In this document: piece after piece, positions 30,225-38,383 of the stretch
How positions within the stretch are numbered: position 1 is the stretch's first letter
Layout: each line of letters opens with the position of its first letter
Source: SAR116 cluster bacterium
GTDB taxonomy: Bacteria > Pseudomonadota > Alphaproteobacteria > Puniceispirillales > Puniceispirillaceae
Length of the DNA stretch: 64,000 nucleotides
Direction: 5' to 3'
NCBI GenBank assembly: GCA_004212735.1
Contig: SHBD01000006.1
Span: forward strand, 55,731-119,730
The notes under the pieces: generated by a model
Databases searched by the model: none
What the model was told of the DNA's origin: nothing
Seen by the model: only the letters and a program-made list of their open reading frames with translations
Translations under genes and position numbers: made by a program

Positions 30225-30728
30225 CTATTCTGGTTTTCTCAACGCCGCCAGACCGGCAAATGGATGTTCGTCCGACACATCCTCTTGAGTCAGACTATCC
30301 GCAGATGTGGGCGATTTTGGCCAGGGTGTCACGGCAACACCCACCGTTTGGGCCACCATTTCACCAATATCAATCGCCCCGCCCACCAGCGGTTCCGCTT
30401 CGTTTAAATCGACTTCGATGCCATCGTCATTTTCAGCTTTTCGAACATATCGCTCTTCGATGGTAAAATCCACCAATTCCGGCACATGATCATCCGTTAT
30501 CACACAACGCTGGACAACCCGGGCCGACAGAGTGCCAGTCACATCCCAGCAATCACGCGCCACTTTACGAACTGTGACCATGGCGCGCATATCCTCAATC
30601 GAGACAAAATCAAAGCGCGCAACCAGCTCGACGATCTCCGCTGTTGTCGGCTGAATGGTAAATTTCCGTGCTTTGCCTGACGCAAAACGGTCAACGGACA
30701 ACTCGGAGGATAGGGTTAGGATTTCCAT
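30225..30728 (-). CDS. yceD: YceD/DUF177 family protein
   Basis: 167 residues. DUF177 proteins are linked in many bacteria to 23S rRNA or ribosome large-subunit biogenesis and precede rpmF or plsX. The conserved core CVITDDHVPELVDFTIEERYV lies mid-protein, and the acidic tail is usual. No membrane segment or signal peptide. The CBP3 gene lies 41 bases upstream and is transcribed the same way. Confidence 0.87.
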   Translation of the reverse strand: MEILTLSSELSVDRFASGKARKFTIQPTTAEIVELVARFDFVSIEDMRAMVTVRKVARDCWDVTGTLSARVVQRCVITDDHVPELVDFTIEERYVRKAENDDGIEVDLNEAEPLVGGAIDIGEMVAQTVGVAVTPWPKSPTSADSLTQEDVSDEHPFAGLAALRKPE

Positions 30729-30769
30729 CGCTTTATATCCAGATTGCGGCTGCCCGATTATCGTGCCGC

Positions 30770-31327
30770 TCAGACGTCGCCAAGCCGGAGTTCGCCATTC
30801 AGCATGTCCCCGGCATCAGCGGTTTCAAGCGCCGCCGCCAACGCCAGCACATAGTCAACGAGTCCGCTCTGACGCGCGTCGGGCTCATCTACACCGCGCA
30901 GAAGATTGCGTTCAAGCGCCTCGGCGAGCGCCTCACGATCATCATTATCAATCGCCGTGGTATAGGCATCAAGCCGCCCCATAAAGGCCTCAGCCATAAC
31001 CCGGACACGCTTTGATACACCAAGATCGCCTGCCCCCATCTCCCGCAGCGAGAGATCCATGTCGGCAAACATCGAGTCAAATAGATGCTGGCTGAGATCG
31101 CGCCCATTTTCACCAAGTTCCTTGAGACGGCGCATGACCAGTGAGACAACCAGCGCCAGCGCATCAAACCGCCCATCAACGTCATCGGTCACACCATATT
31201 TGGCAAACAGATCAGGGCGGCGGGCAATCTCGATTGCCGCACCATACAGGCGTTCATGCGCAGTCATCTGGCGTTCACGGCCCCAATTGAGCAGATTTGA
31301 CACCCAGCCTTTTTCTTTGCTTTTCAT
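30770..31327 (-). CDS. Ubiquinol-cytochrome c chaperone (CBP3 family)
   Basis: 185 residues matching the CBP3/UQCC1-type chaperone family that helps assemble cytochrome b of complex III. Recognised by LYGAAIEIARRPDLFAKYGV, DGRFDALALVVSLVMRRL and FDSMFADMDLSLREMGAGDLGVSKRVR, highly typical in Alphaproteobacteria and mitochondria. First gene of the leftward yceD-plsX-fabH run and divergent from bamE. Implies a bc1 complex. Confidence 0.93.
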   Translation of the reverse strand: MKSKEKGWVSNLLNWGRERQMTAHERLYGAAIEIARRPDLFAKYGVTDDVDGRFDALALVVSLVMRRLKELGENGRDLSQHLFDSMFADMDLSLREMGAGDLGVSKRVRVMAEAFMGRLDAYTTAIDNDDREALAEALERNLLRGVDEPDARQSGLVDYVLALAAALETADAGDMLNGELRLGDV

Positions 31328-31403
31328 CTGTGTAACATCCGACTATTGTGACGGCGGCGACAGCGCTACCTCTCGCGCGAAGTAATACAGCAGGACTTCA
31401 AAT

Positions 31404-31880
31404 ATGGCCAGTGATTCCAGACTCCCATCCCGCTTGCGGCAATTTGTCATGCCGCTGTGGGCACCTATTATTGCCGGGGTTATCTTTGTCAGCCTTGCCG
31501 GCTGCGAGTCAAAAACCATGACGCATGGACATTCGATAGATGAGGCTATGCTCGATGAAATCCGCATTGGTCAAAGCACCCGCATTGATCTGCTGGCCAG
31601 TTTTGGAAAGCCAAGTTTCAATGGCGCCTTCAATTCCGGCAAAATCTATTATGTCAGCCAGTATATGATCGAACCGGCAGGCGGTAAGAAACAGACGGAA
31701 ACACGCCAGATAGTTGCCTTTACTCTCAACGGCGATGATATCGTCACCGCCATCGACCTGATTGACGAGACAAGCGGAAAAAATGTTGTCTATCTGGATG
31801 AGAAAACTCCGACACCGGGTGATAATTTTGGTGCGATTGATCAGGTTTTCTCAAATCTGAAGCGCCGCCGCAACGACTAG
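31404..31880 (+). CDS. bamE: BamE/SmpA/OmlA outer-membrane assembly lipoprotein
   Basis: 158 residues. Lipobox SLAGC with lipidated Cys34 after a hydrophobic signal. The BamE core follows: MLDEIRIGQSTRIDLLASFGKPSF and IYYVSQYMIEPAGGK, with the strand FTLNGDDIVTAIDLI. Part of the Bam complex that inserts outer-membrane beta-barrels. Single gene facing nusB, divergent from CBP3, which is its usual alphaproteobacterial setting. Confidence 0.92.
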   Translation: MASDSRLPSRLRQFVMPLWAPIIAGVIFVSLAGCESKTMTHGHSIDEAMLDEIRIGQSTRIDLLASFGKPSFNGAFNSGKIYYVSQYMIEPAGGKKQTETRQIVAFTLNGDDIVTAIDLIDETSGKNVVYLDEKTPTPGDNFGAIDQVFSNLKRRRND

Positions 31881-31973
31881 CAGGAGATCAGCAGCAGGGC
31901 TGGCGAACGGCCCGCAAAAATCGCCCCTGCACGGATGTGCGCTCAGGTTTGGCTTGGTTTTGGTTGGTTCAGC

Positions 31974-32474
31974 TCAGTCCGGTTTGATTTGGGGCGCCTG
32001 CCCCATTTCGACAACACGTTCGTTCTGGGCAATCTTGTCAAGAACAGCATTGATAAATCCGACATCACCACCCACCGCGTCACCAAGGCCCGCATATTCG
32101 CTGACAACTGCGCGCGCTGGCAAATGTGGCATCTGACAGAGCTCCAACGTGCCAGCGCGCAACAACGAGCGTTCGATCAGCGTGAGGCGGTCAAGTTCCC
32201 ACCCAGATGCCAGACAGGACGCAATCATCTTATCAAGGGTGTCAGCATCGGCTTCCATGCCCGCATAAAGAGCCGCAAAATGTTCCTGATCGAGATCCTT
32301 CACCCGAAAGGATTTAATCACATCCGGCGCGTAATGCTCCAGAAATTCAGGGGCGATACTGACCGCTGATTTGCCAGACATCAGCGCCTGATAACATACC
32401 TGAATGGCAGCAAGGCGCGCCGCAGACCGGCGGCGGACAGGCACGGGTTTCAAGGGTTGTGAATCACGTGCCAT
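31974..32474 (-). CDS. nusB: Transcription antitermination factor NusB
   Basis: 166 residues from ATG 32474, which overlaps the ribH end; a TTG nine bases upstream is less likely. All-helical NusB fold that binds boxA RNA with NusE in rRNA antitermination. Motifs: RRRSAARLAAIQVCYQ, LIERSLLRAGTLEL and the C-terminal AVVSEYAGLGDAVGGDVGFINAVLD. The ribH-nusB order is standard. Confidence 0.94.
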   Translation of the reverse strand: MARDSQPLKPVPVRRRSAARLAAIQVCYQALMSGKSAVSIAPEFLEHYAPDVIKSFRVKDLDQEHFAALYAGMEADADTLDKMIASCLASGWELDRLTLIERSLLRAGTLELCQMPHLPARAVVSEYAGLGDAVGGDVGFINAVLDKIAQNERVVEMGQAPQIKPD

Positions 32475-32904
32475 CGTGGCCAAACTCCCGCCGCATCGCC
32501 GCCATCACTATCGCAGCCCGCGCCGCGTCACCGCCCTTGTCCTTGCGGGCAGGATCGGCCCGCGCCCACGCCTGATCCTCATTTTCAACTGTCAGAATGC
32601 CATTGCCAATGGCCATATTCTCGGCAAGTGCCAGATCCATCAAACCACGCGCAGACTCATTGCAGACCGTATCGTAATGGCTGGTCTCACCGCGGATGAC
32701 ACAGCCTAGCGCGATATAGCCATCAAAATGCCTGTCACCTGAATGCGCTATGGCAATTGCGGCGGGAATTTCCAGGGCACCGGGCACACTCACGCGCTCA
32801 AAACTACAACCAGCCGCCTGCAACACGGCGATTGCACCTTCTGCCTGTGCATCAGCCAGTTCGGCATAGAAACGCGCCTCAACAATTAGAAAATGTCCTG
32901 ACAT
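32464..32904 (-). CDS. ribH: 6,7-dimethyl-8-ribityllumazine synthase
   Basis: 146 residues. Condenses the ribityl pyrimidine with 3,4-dihydroxy-2-butanone 4-phosphate in riboflavin synthesis. Motifs: VPGALEIPAAIA, ALGCVIRGETSHYDTVCNES with the catalytic His, and NGILTVENEDQAWARAD. It ends inside the nusB start. A 197-base spacer with a tandem array separates it from ribE, where many Alphaproteobacteria carry ribBA. Confidence 0.95.
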   Translation of the reverse strand: MSGHFLIVEARFYAELADAQAEGAIAVLQAAGCSFERVSVPGALEIPAAIAIAHSGDRHFDGYIALGCVIRGETSHYDTVCNESARGLMDLALAENMAIGNGILTVENEDQAWARADPARKDKGGDAARAAIVMAAMRREFGHDGT

Positions 32905-32939
32905 TTAAAAATCCCTTATTCGCCCTAAACTCTTGAGTA

Positions 32940-33014
32940 TCAAAAACTCCGGGTCATCAAAGATTCCGGGTCATCAAAGATTCTGGGGCATCAAAGACTC
33001 CGGGGCATCAAAGC
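32940..33014. repeat. Four to five 17-bp tandem repeats between ribH and ribE
   Basis: Units TCAAAAACTCCGGGTCA, TCAAAGATTCCGGGTCA, TCAAAGATTCTGGGGCA, TCAAAGACTCCGGGGCA and a partial TCAAAGC. Each copy differs at a few positions, so the array is older than the secG one. No FMN riboswitch consensus is visible in this spacer. Confidence 0.93.
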
Positions 33015-33101
33015 CAGATGACTCCAGCTAGCCATCTGACCACGCAAATTGCCATTCGCCTGTTTGATAGCAGATAGGCACGGCGAAAGCCATGCAGGTG
33101 A

Positions 33102-33704
33102 TTACGATGACTGGTTTTGCCGATAATCAGCAAGCCGCGCAACATACCGTGCCAGCATGTCGATTTCCATATTGAGTTTTTGCCCGACAGTGATCCGGCC
33201 AAGCGTTGTCACCTGCCAGCTATGTTCGATCACATTGACAGAAAATTCGCGCCCACTGACCGCATTCACCGTCAGTGACACCCCATCAAGCGTGATTGAG
33301 CCCTTCTGCGCGACAAAACCAGCCAGATCAGCCGGTGCCTCAAACCATACCTCATGGCTGTCACCGATTGGCCTGATCGATTTCACCTCGGCCAGACCAT
33401 CAACATGACCGGACACCATATGGCCCCCAAGCTCATCACCAAGGCATAATGCCCGTTCCAGATTGATGACATCACCCTCGGCCCAGTGGCCAAGCGTTGT
33501 TACATTGACGGTCTCAGCCGATGCCGCGACCTCAAAACTGTGCGCATCGCGGGAAATCACGGTCAGACAGATGCCTGAATGCGCGATTGACGCACCGATG
33601 GCAATTTCATTGCAGGGCCAGCTACAGCCAACACGCACCACACGATCTGCCCTGTCATCTACAGAAATGATCGTTCCCGTTGCTGTTACAATGCCTGTGA
33701 ACAT
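33102..33704 (-). CDS. ribE: Riboflavin synthase alpha chain
   Basis: 200 residues from the ATG of MFTGIVTATGTI, the conserved N-terminus; an upstream start at 33737 is not supported. Dismutates two lumazine molecules to riboflavin. Two tandem lumazine-binding barrels are visible: SIAHSGICLTVI with LGDELGGHMVSGHVDG, then GSITLDGVSLTVNAV. The usual neighbours ribD (upstream) and ribH (downstream) are kept. Confidence 0.95.
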   Translation of the reverse strand: MFTGIVTATGTIISVDDRADRVVRVGCSWPCNEIAIGASIAHSGICLTVISRDAHSFEVAASAETVNVTTLGHWAEGDVINLERALCLGDELGGHMVSGHVDGLAEVKSIRPIGDSHEVWFEAPADLAGFVAQKGSITLDGVSLTVNAVSGREFSVNVIEHSWQVTTLGRITVGQKLNMEIDMLARYVARLADYRQNQSS

Positions 33705-33762
33705 AACTGATTTTCCCGCTGGCGATCCGCAGACCACCCCAATCTATTTAAACTTTGCTGGC

Positions 33763-34908
33763 TCAATTTTCACGCGAGCGCCGGTCAAGAACAAGCCATC
33801 GATCATCACCAAGACGCCCCTCATCGCTGAGCATATAGTGTGTCCGGTCCGGCAACGCCAGCTTTGACATACCGTTGATGGCCGGGATTGCGTCACCGCC
33901 GATCAGATGATGGCTCTGCGTCCAGACAATCCGGTCAATCAAATCATGCGAGAACAGGCTACCAGATAAGCCAGCGCCAGCCTCAACCATTACAGTGTTG
34001 CACCCGGCGGCGGCGATTGCCTGCATCGCGGCCAGAAGGTTGAGCCGACCATCCGCATCCGACGGCAGTTCGGTAAGTGTGACCCCGGCATCAGCAAGCG
34101 CGGCCATCCCGTCAGAGGGTGCGCCTTTTTGGTGGAACAGCGTCAGAGGTGCCCTGTCGAGCGTTTTGACAAGTGCGGATGACCCCGGCGTGCGCAAATT
34201 TGCATCGAGAACGAACCGGGCCGGACTGTCAGCTTCAAGCCCCGGCAAACGGCAGGTAAATTCCGGATCATCGGCAAGCACCGTGCCAATCGCCGAGAGC
34301 AACGCGTCGCTACGGCTGCGCAACAGATGAACATAGCGCCGCATCTGCGGGCCTGTCAGCCAGCGCTTGTGGCCATCTGCCAGCGCAATCATCCCATCGA
34401 GCGAAGTCGCCGTTTTCCATGTCACAAATGGGCGTGAAGCGGTCAGACGGGTAAGGAATCCAGCCAGCACACGCCCCGCCTCAGCGGCGCAGACACCAAC
34501 ATCAACAGTGATGCCAGCCGCGCGCAGCCGATCGATGCCCGCCCCATTGACACGTTTGTCGGGATCAGCAACGGCGATCACAACGCGCGCGATTTTACGG
34601 GCGATCAGAGCATCGGCACAGGGGTCGGTCTGGCCTGTATGGGCACAGGGTTCAAGGGTTACATAGGCAGTGGCACCAGCGAGCAGTGCCGCAGGTGCTT
34701 TTGTCATAGCCTCGGTCTCGGCATGGGGGCGGCCGGCCTTGGCGGTATGGCCAACAGCCAGAAGCTGGCCGGCAGCACCGACAATCGCGCAGCCTACCGG
34801 CGGGTTGTCAGCCGTTCGCCCTTCGGCGCGGCGCGATTCAGCAATGGCAACCCGCATCCAGCGGCAGTCTCTGGTATCGGTTTTCCGGACAGCAGATTTG
34901 TCAATCGC
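33763..34908 (-). CDS. ribD: Bifunctional riboflavin deaminase-reductase RibD
   Basis: 381 residues from TTG 34908, which overlaps the nrdR stop and keeps the conserved DxRWM start of the first helix; ATG 34857 is an alternative (364 residues). N-terminal deaminase with zinc motif HAE ([10 protein letters not shown]) and [17 protein letters not shown]-terminal reductase with [29 protein letters not shown] and [11 protein letters not shown]. Carries out the second and third steps of riboflavin synthesis from GTP. Confidence 0.92.
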   Translation of the reverse strand, partial: AIDKSAVRKTDTRDCRWMRVAIAESRRAEGRTADNPPVGCAIVGAAGQLLAVGHTAKAGRPHAETEAMTKAPAALLAGATAYVTLEPCAHTGQTDPCADALIARKIARVVIAVADPDKRVNGAGIDRLRAAGITVDVGVCAAEAGRVLAGFLTRLTASRPFVTWKTATSLDGMIALADGHKRWLTGPQMRRYVHLLRSRSDALLSAIGTVLADDPEFTCRLPGLEADSPARFVLDANLRTPGSSALVKTLDRAPLTLFHQKGAPSDGMAALADAGVTLTELPSDADGRLNLLAAMQAIAAAGCNTVMVEAGAGLSGSLFSHDLIDRIVWTQSHHLIGGDAIPAINGMSKLALPDRTHYMLSDEGRLGDDRWLVLDRRSREN

Positions 34909-35353
34909 CAAGTTCTTTGTCCACAAACGCCTCAAAATCCTTTGCCTCGCCGAAATTGCGATACACCGACGCATAACGGATATAGGCGACATGATCGAGT
35001 TCGTGTAACGCCGCCATCACCAATTCACCGACATGCACAGACGGAACATCGCCCTCGGCGAAGCTCTCCAGCTTGCGGACAATGCCATTAATGGCGCGCG
35101 CTGTGTCTTCCGGGTCAACATCACGCTTGCGAAGGGCGATCTGGAAGGAGCGTTCAAGTTTTTCACGCTCAAACACCGAGCGCGTGCCATTTCGCTTAAC
35201 GACGCTGATCTCGCGCAGCTGCACCCGCTCAAAGGTGGTAAAACGGGCCTCACAATTGCCACATAGACGGCGCCGCCTGATTGCAGCGCCATCTTCAGCA
35301 GGTCGAGAATCCTTTACCTGCGTTTCCTCATTTCCACAAAAGGGACAAATCAT
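34901..35353 (-). CDS. nrdR: Transcriptional repressor NrdR
   Basis: 150 residues. N-terminal zinc ribbon with C3, C6, C31 and C34 (CPFC, CGNC) followed by an ATP-cone domain ([20 protein letters not shown]). Represses ribonucleotide reductase genes when dATP is high. Gene order glyA-nrdR-ribD is common in Alphaproteobacteria. Confidence 0.96.
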   Translation of the reverse strand: MICPFCGNEETQVKDSRPAEDGAAIRRRRLCGNCEARFTTFERVQLREISVVKRNGTRSVFEREKLERSFQIALRKRDVDPEDTARAINGIVRKLESFAEGDVPSVHVGELVMAALHELDHVAYIRYASVYRNFGEAKDFEAFVDKELGD

Positions 35354-35398
35354 CTTCCTGCGCCACGCTACATATTGTTGGTGCCGGAAGTGTACACA

Positions 35399-36694
35399 CT
35401 ATTGATAGATTGGGAAAGCCTGACATAGTGTCCGTACCTTCTCGCGGACCTCTGCCTCAACCTTGCCATTATCAGACGGGTTGGCGGCGAGACCGTCAAA
35501 GACATCGCCAATCAAATGACCGATCTGGATGAATTCAGCCTGACCAAAACCGCGTGTTGTTCCCGCTGGTGTGCCAAGGCGGACACCTGATGTCACCATC
35601 GGCGGCTGTGGATCAAAGGGAATGCCATTCTTGTTACAGGTGATGCCAGCATGTTCCAGCGACACCTCGGTGATGTCACCGGTCAATCCCTTTGGCCGCA
35701 AATCAACCAGCGCAAGATGCGTGTCAGTGCCGCCCGATACAATCGCCGCCCCACGCTCAACAAGCGTTTCGGACAGAATGTGGGCGTTGGCGACCACACG
35801 CTCAATATAGTCACGGAATTCAGGCCGCAGCGCCTCGCCAAAAGCAACTGCCTTGCCAGCGATGGCATGCATCAACGGCCCGCCCTGAAGTCCGGGGAAT
35901 ACCGCAGAATTGAATTTCTTGCCGAGCGCCTCGTCATTGCACAGGATGATACCGCCCCGACCAGCACGCAGCGTTTTGTGCGTTGTCGATGTAACAACAT
36001 GCGCATGCGGCACCGGGTTCGGATGCACCCCTGCGGCAACAAGGCCGGAGATGTGCGCCATATCGACCATCAGATAGGCTCCCACCTCATCGGCAATCTT
36101 GCGGAAAGCCGCAAAATCAAGCGTGCGGGGATAGGCAGAACCGCCTGCCAGGATCATCTTTGGCTGGCATTCCTTGGCCTTGGCCAGCAGCTCATCATAA
36201 TCAACCTGGCCAGTTTCAGCATCCACGCCATATTGTTCGGCGTTGAACCACTTACCCGACAGGTTCGGCGCGGCGCCGTGGGTGAGATGGCCACCGGCGG
36301 CCAGTGACATGCCAAGAATGGTATCGCCGGGCTGCAGCAGTGACAGGAACACTGCCTGATTAGCTTGGGCACCGGAATGCGGCTGTACGTTGGCATAGTT
36401 ACAGCTGAACAGCTGTTTCGCCCGGTCGATGGCGAGTGTCTCGACAACATCCATATATTCACAACCACCGTAATAGCGCCGGCCCGAATATCCTTCAGCA
36501 TATTTATTGGTAAGGACTGATCCCTGTGCTTCCATGACCGCAACACTGACAATGTTTTCAGAGGCGATCATCTCGATCTGGTCCTGCTGGCGGATCAACT
36601 CATGCTCGATCGCCGCTGCGATTTCAGGATCGCTTTCGCGCAAGGTTGCTGAGAAAAAGCCGTCCATGACGCTTTGCTGTCTGATGTCATCCAT
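35399..36694 (-). CDS. glyA: Serine hydroxymethyltransferase
   Basis: 431 residues from ATG 36694, which has GGAGAA seven to nine bases upstream; that site would lie inside a five-residue longer form. PLP enzyme converting serine and tetrahydrofolate to glycine and methylene-THF. Motifs: [54 protein letters not shown] and the Schiff-base lysine in [15 protein letters not shown]. Confidence 0.97.
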   Translation of the reverse strand: MDDIRQQSVMDGFFSATLRESDPEIAAAIEHELIRQQDQIEMIASENIVSVAVMEAQGSVLTNKYAEGYSGRRYYGGCEYMDVVETLAIDRAKQLFSCNYANVQPHSGAQANQAVFLSLLQPGDTILGMSLAAGGHLTHGAAPNLSGKWFNAEQYGVDAETGQVDYDELLAKAKECQPKMILAGGSAYPRTLDFAAFRKIADEVGAYLMVDMAHISGLVAAGVHPNPVPHAHVVTSTTHKTLRAGRGGIILCNDEALGKKFNSAVFPGLQGGPLMHAIAGKAVAFGEALRPEFRDYIERVVANAHILSETLVERGAAIVSGGTDTHLALVDLRPKGLTGDITEVSLEHAGITCNKNGIPFDPQPPMVTSGVRLGTPAGTTRGFGQAEFIQIGHLIGDVFDGLAANPSDNGKVEAEVREKVRTLCQAFPIYQ

Positions 36695-36780
36695 AATACT
36701 GTTCTCCATATTCCGTCAAATGGCATTGTGCCACTAAAACAATTAATCGGCCCCCTGAAACACGCATTGCGCGACCCTCA

Positions 36781-37278
36781 CTATTTGGGAAGCTCTGTCA
36801 ATTTGTCAACGCGCCTTTGATGACGCCCGCCCTCAAACTCTGTCTGCAAAAAGGCGTCAACACATGCAAGCGCCGTTTCTGGCGCAATCAATCTCTCACC
36901 AAGCGCAAGCACATTGGCATCATTATGTTGGCGGCACAGACGGGCAGCAACAGGGTCCGATACCAGCGCGGCGCGCGCCCAGGAAAACCGGTTTACCGCA
37001 ATTGAAATGCCTATACCACTTCCGCAAATCGCAATGCCGCGCGCACGCGTATCATCCCGCAACGCCTCTGCCAGCTTTGCGCCAAAATCAGGATAATCGA
37101 CTGATTCATTGGCAGTTGGCCCCAGATCCCGCACTTTATAGCCTGAAAGCATCAAATGCGCCGCCACCTGTGCGCGCAGCTCACACCCGGCATGATCAGA
37201 GGAGAGGTAAATCACATCTGAATAGCCTGCTGATGAATGCCCTGCTGGTGAATGCCCTGTTGGCGTCCCGTCAATCAA
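36781..37278 (-). CDS. rpiB: Ribose 5-phosphate isomerase B with repeat-expanded N-terminus
   Basis: 165 residues from TTG 37278, which has AGAGGA six bases upstream; GTG 37308 is the other option. The enzyme body starts at VIYLSSDHAGCELR and includes the catalytic-loop GIAICGSGIGISIAVNR and the Arg/His region ARLCRQHNDANVLALGERL. Unlike typical RpiB, which begins at the first strand, about 20 residues precede it, made of GHS-type pentads (TGHSP, AGHSS, AGYSD) encoded by 15-bp tandem repeats. The function of the tail is unknown; it may be silent. Confidence 0.9.
   Translation of the reverse strand: MIDGTPTGHSPAGHSSAGYSDVIYLSSDHAGCELRAQVAAHLMLSGYKVRDLGPTANESVDYPDFGAKLAEALRDDTRARGIAICGSGIGISIAVNRFSWARAALVSDPVAARLCRQHNDANVLALGERLIAPETALACVDAFLQTEFEGGRHQRRVDKLTELPK
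37220..37264. repeat. 15-bp tandem repeat inside the rpiB 5' end
   Basis: GAATAGCCTGCTGAT, GAATGCCCTGCTGGT, GAATGCCCTGTTGGC. Three diverged copies in frame with rpiB, encoding the pentads before the catalytic domain. Confidence 0.85.
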
Positions 37279-37532
37279 AGTTGATTCCTCTTCAAAAAAC
37301 CCGACCACCCGGCCGGCTCACGCTCCACACCGCGTCAACGAATGTAGGGCCCTCCGCATAACGTTTTTCCGGCACGCAATCCAGCGAAAAATCCAACCCA
37401 GCTGTTGCAGGGCAAAGGCTGAACGGGGGACGCGTTTGGCGTAAACCCGTGTTTCATGTGAATTTGTTGTGTGTTTTTAGAAAAAAAATTAATTTTCTGT
37501 CGACAAACACATGATTCGTGCATACCGTGTTC

Positions 37533-37627
37533 ACAACAGGTTGCAAAAACCGGGTTTAGGGAGAGTCCAGTGACCGTCAACGGTCAGGGGATAAAGAAAC
37601 AGCAAGGCATGTGCCTTGCTTTTTCAT
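37533..37627 (+). ncRNA. Candidate small RNA with intrinsic terminator
   Basis: A strong + strand terminator (37601-37627) follows no protein gene. Upstream is a 6-bp hairpin TGACCG-TCAA-CGGTCA (37571-37586), a smaller GGTT/AACC stem (37540-37552) and a poor promoter-like TCGACA / CATACC (about 37500 and 37521-37526). The start is therefore only an estimate. I do not recognise 6S, SRP, tmRNA or RNase P signatures. Confidence 0.4.
37601..37627 (+). terminator. Rho-independent terminator
   Basis: AGCAAGGC - ATGT - GCCTTGCT: a perfect 8-bp stem with a 4-base loop, followed directly by TTTTCATTTT on the + strand. On the - strand no T run follows, so it acts on + strand transcription. Confidence 0.8.
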
Positions 37628-37668
37628 TTTAGGCGCTTTTTCATTATAGGCGCTTTTTCATTTTAAGG
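37618..37668. repeat. Three 17-bp tandem repeats of the terminator tail
   Basis: GCTTTTTCATTTTAGGC, GCTTTTTCATTATAGGC, GCTTTTTCATTTTAAGG, then a decayed GCTTTTTTCGA. The first unit begins with the last bases of the terminator stem and its T run, so the array is a duplication of the terminator tail. Confidence 0.9.
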
Positions 37669-37736
37669 GCTTTTTTCGATTTCGAAGACTTGGAGCAGCC
37701 ATCACATCTCGTGACTGGGTAGCCTAAAAATATGGG

Positions 37737-37973
37737 TTACGCCGGCTGGAAAGAGATCACACCCGACCTGATCACCACATAGACGACTGCGAACAACACA
37801 GCCGCGATCAGCGTTGATGCCGCCATCTTGCGCCAGAGCATTGGTTTTGCCGGTGCCGAGGTTGCATGTCCCTGCTCAATTTCAGCCGGCGGGCGGACGC
37901 CGAAGGGAAGACTCATCAAAAAAACCCACCACCACAGCAGGATGTAGACCACAAGTCCCGAGACAAAATCCAT
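37737..37973 (-). CDS. DUF1467 family membrane protein
   Basis: 78 residues with two membrane segments (about 5-24 and 50-72) and the conserved VVYILLWWWVFLMSLPFGVRPP. DUF1467 is a small alphaproteobacterial family of unknown role, usually encoded directly after mce, as here (one-base overlap). Confidence 0.9.
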   Translation of the reverse strand: MDFVSGLVVYILLWWWVFLMSLPFGVRPPAEIEQGHATSAPAKPMLWRKMAASTLIAAVLFAVVYVVIRSGVISFQPA

Positions 37974-38383
37974 CAGCCGCTCACTTCCTCAAGTTCAATC
38001 AGCGTACCGCAGAAATCCTTGGGATGCAGAAACAAAACAGGGTTTCCATGCGCACCGGTCCGCGGTGTGCCATCACCAAGCACACGCGCGCCCGTGCCCA
38101 CCAATTGATCACGCGCCGCGAGAATGTCAGCCACCTCATAGCATATGTGGTGAATGCCGCCATCCGGGTTGCGCCCGAGAAAGGACACAATCGGCGAGCC
38201 CTCACCAAGCGGTTCCATCAATTCAATCTTCACATTTGGCGCAGTCACAAAAACCAGACGCACACCATGTTCGGGCAGATCCTGTGGCTGGCTGCACTCA
38301 GCGCCAAGGCTGGTCTGCCAGGTGGCACTGGCGGCCTCAACATCCGGCACGGCTATCGCGACGTGATTAACACGACCGATCAT
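37973..38383 (-). CDS. mce: Methylmalonyl-CoA epimerase
   Basis: 136 residues of the VOC (glyoxalase) superfamily. It interconverts the 2R and 2S forms of methylmalonyl-CoA in propionate breakdown. The start NHVAIAVPDVEAASATW and the metal residues in GIHHICYEV and TLIELEEV fit the family. It overlaps rnj by four bases (ATGA). Confidence 0.92.
   Translation of the reverse strand: MIGRVNHVAIAVPDVEAASATWQTSLGAECSQPQDLPEHGVRLVFVTAPNVKIELMEPLGEGSPIVSFLGRNPDGGIHHICYEVADILAARDQLVGTGARVLGDGTPRTGAHGNPVLFLHPKDFCGTLIELEEVSG

Larger units (their letters stand above)
37279..37736. other. 458-base gene-free region between DUF1467 and rpiB genes
   Basis: No protein gene is convincing on either strand; a short - strand frame at 37335-37580 has no family features or ribosome site. 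It holds a candidate + strand small RNA ending in a strong terminator (37533-37627) and a tandem array of the terminator tail. It also breaks the order seen elsewhere, where proS often follows DUF1467. Confidence 0.6.

Noticed and set aside
32905..33101. FMN riboswitch in the ribE-ribH spacer
   Set aside because: The conserved FMN aptamer blocks are not visible on either strand; the spacer is mostly 17-bp repeats.
37335..37580. An 81-codon - strand frame in the rpiB-DUF1467 spacer
   Set aside because: It has no ribosome site, family motif or plausible neighbours, and it overlaps the hairpins of the candidate small RNA.
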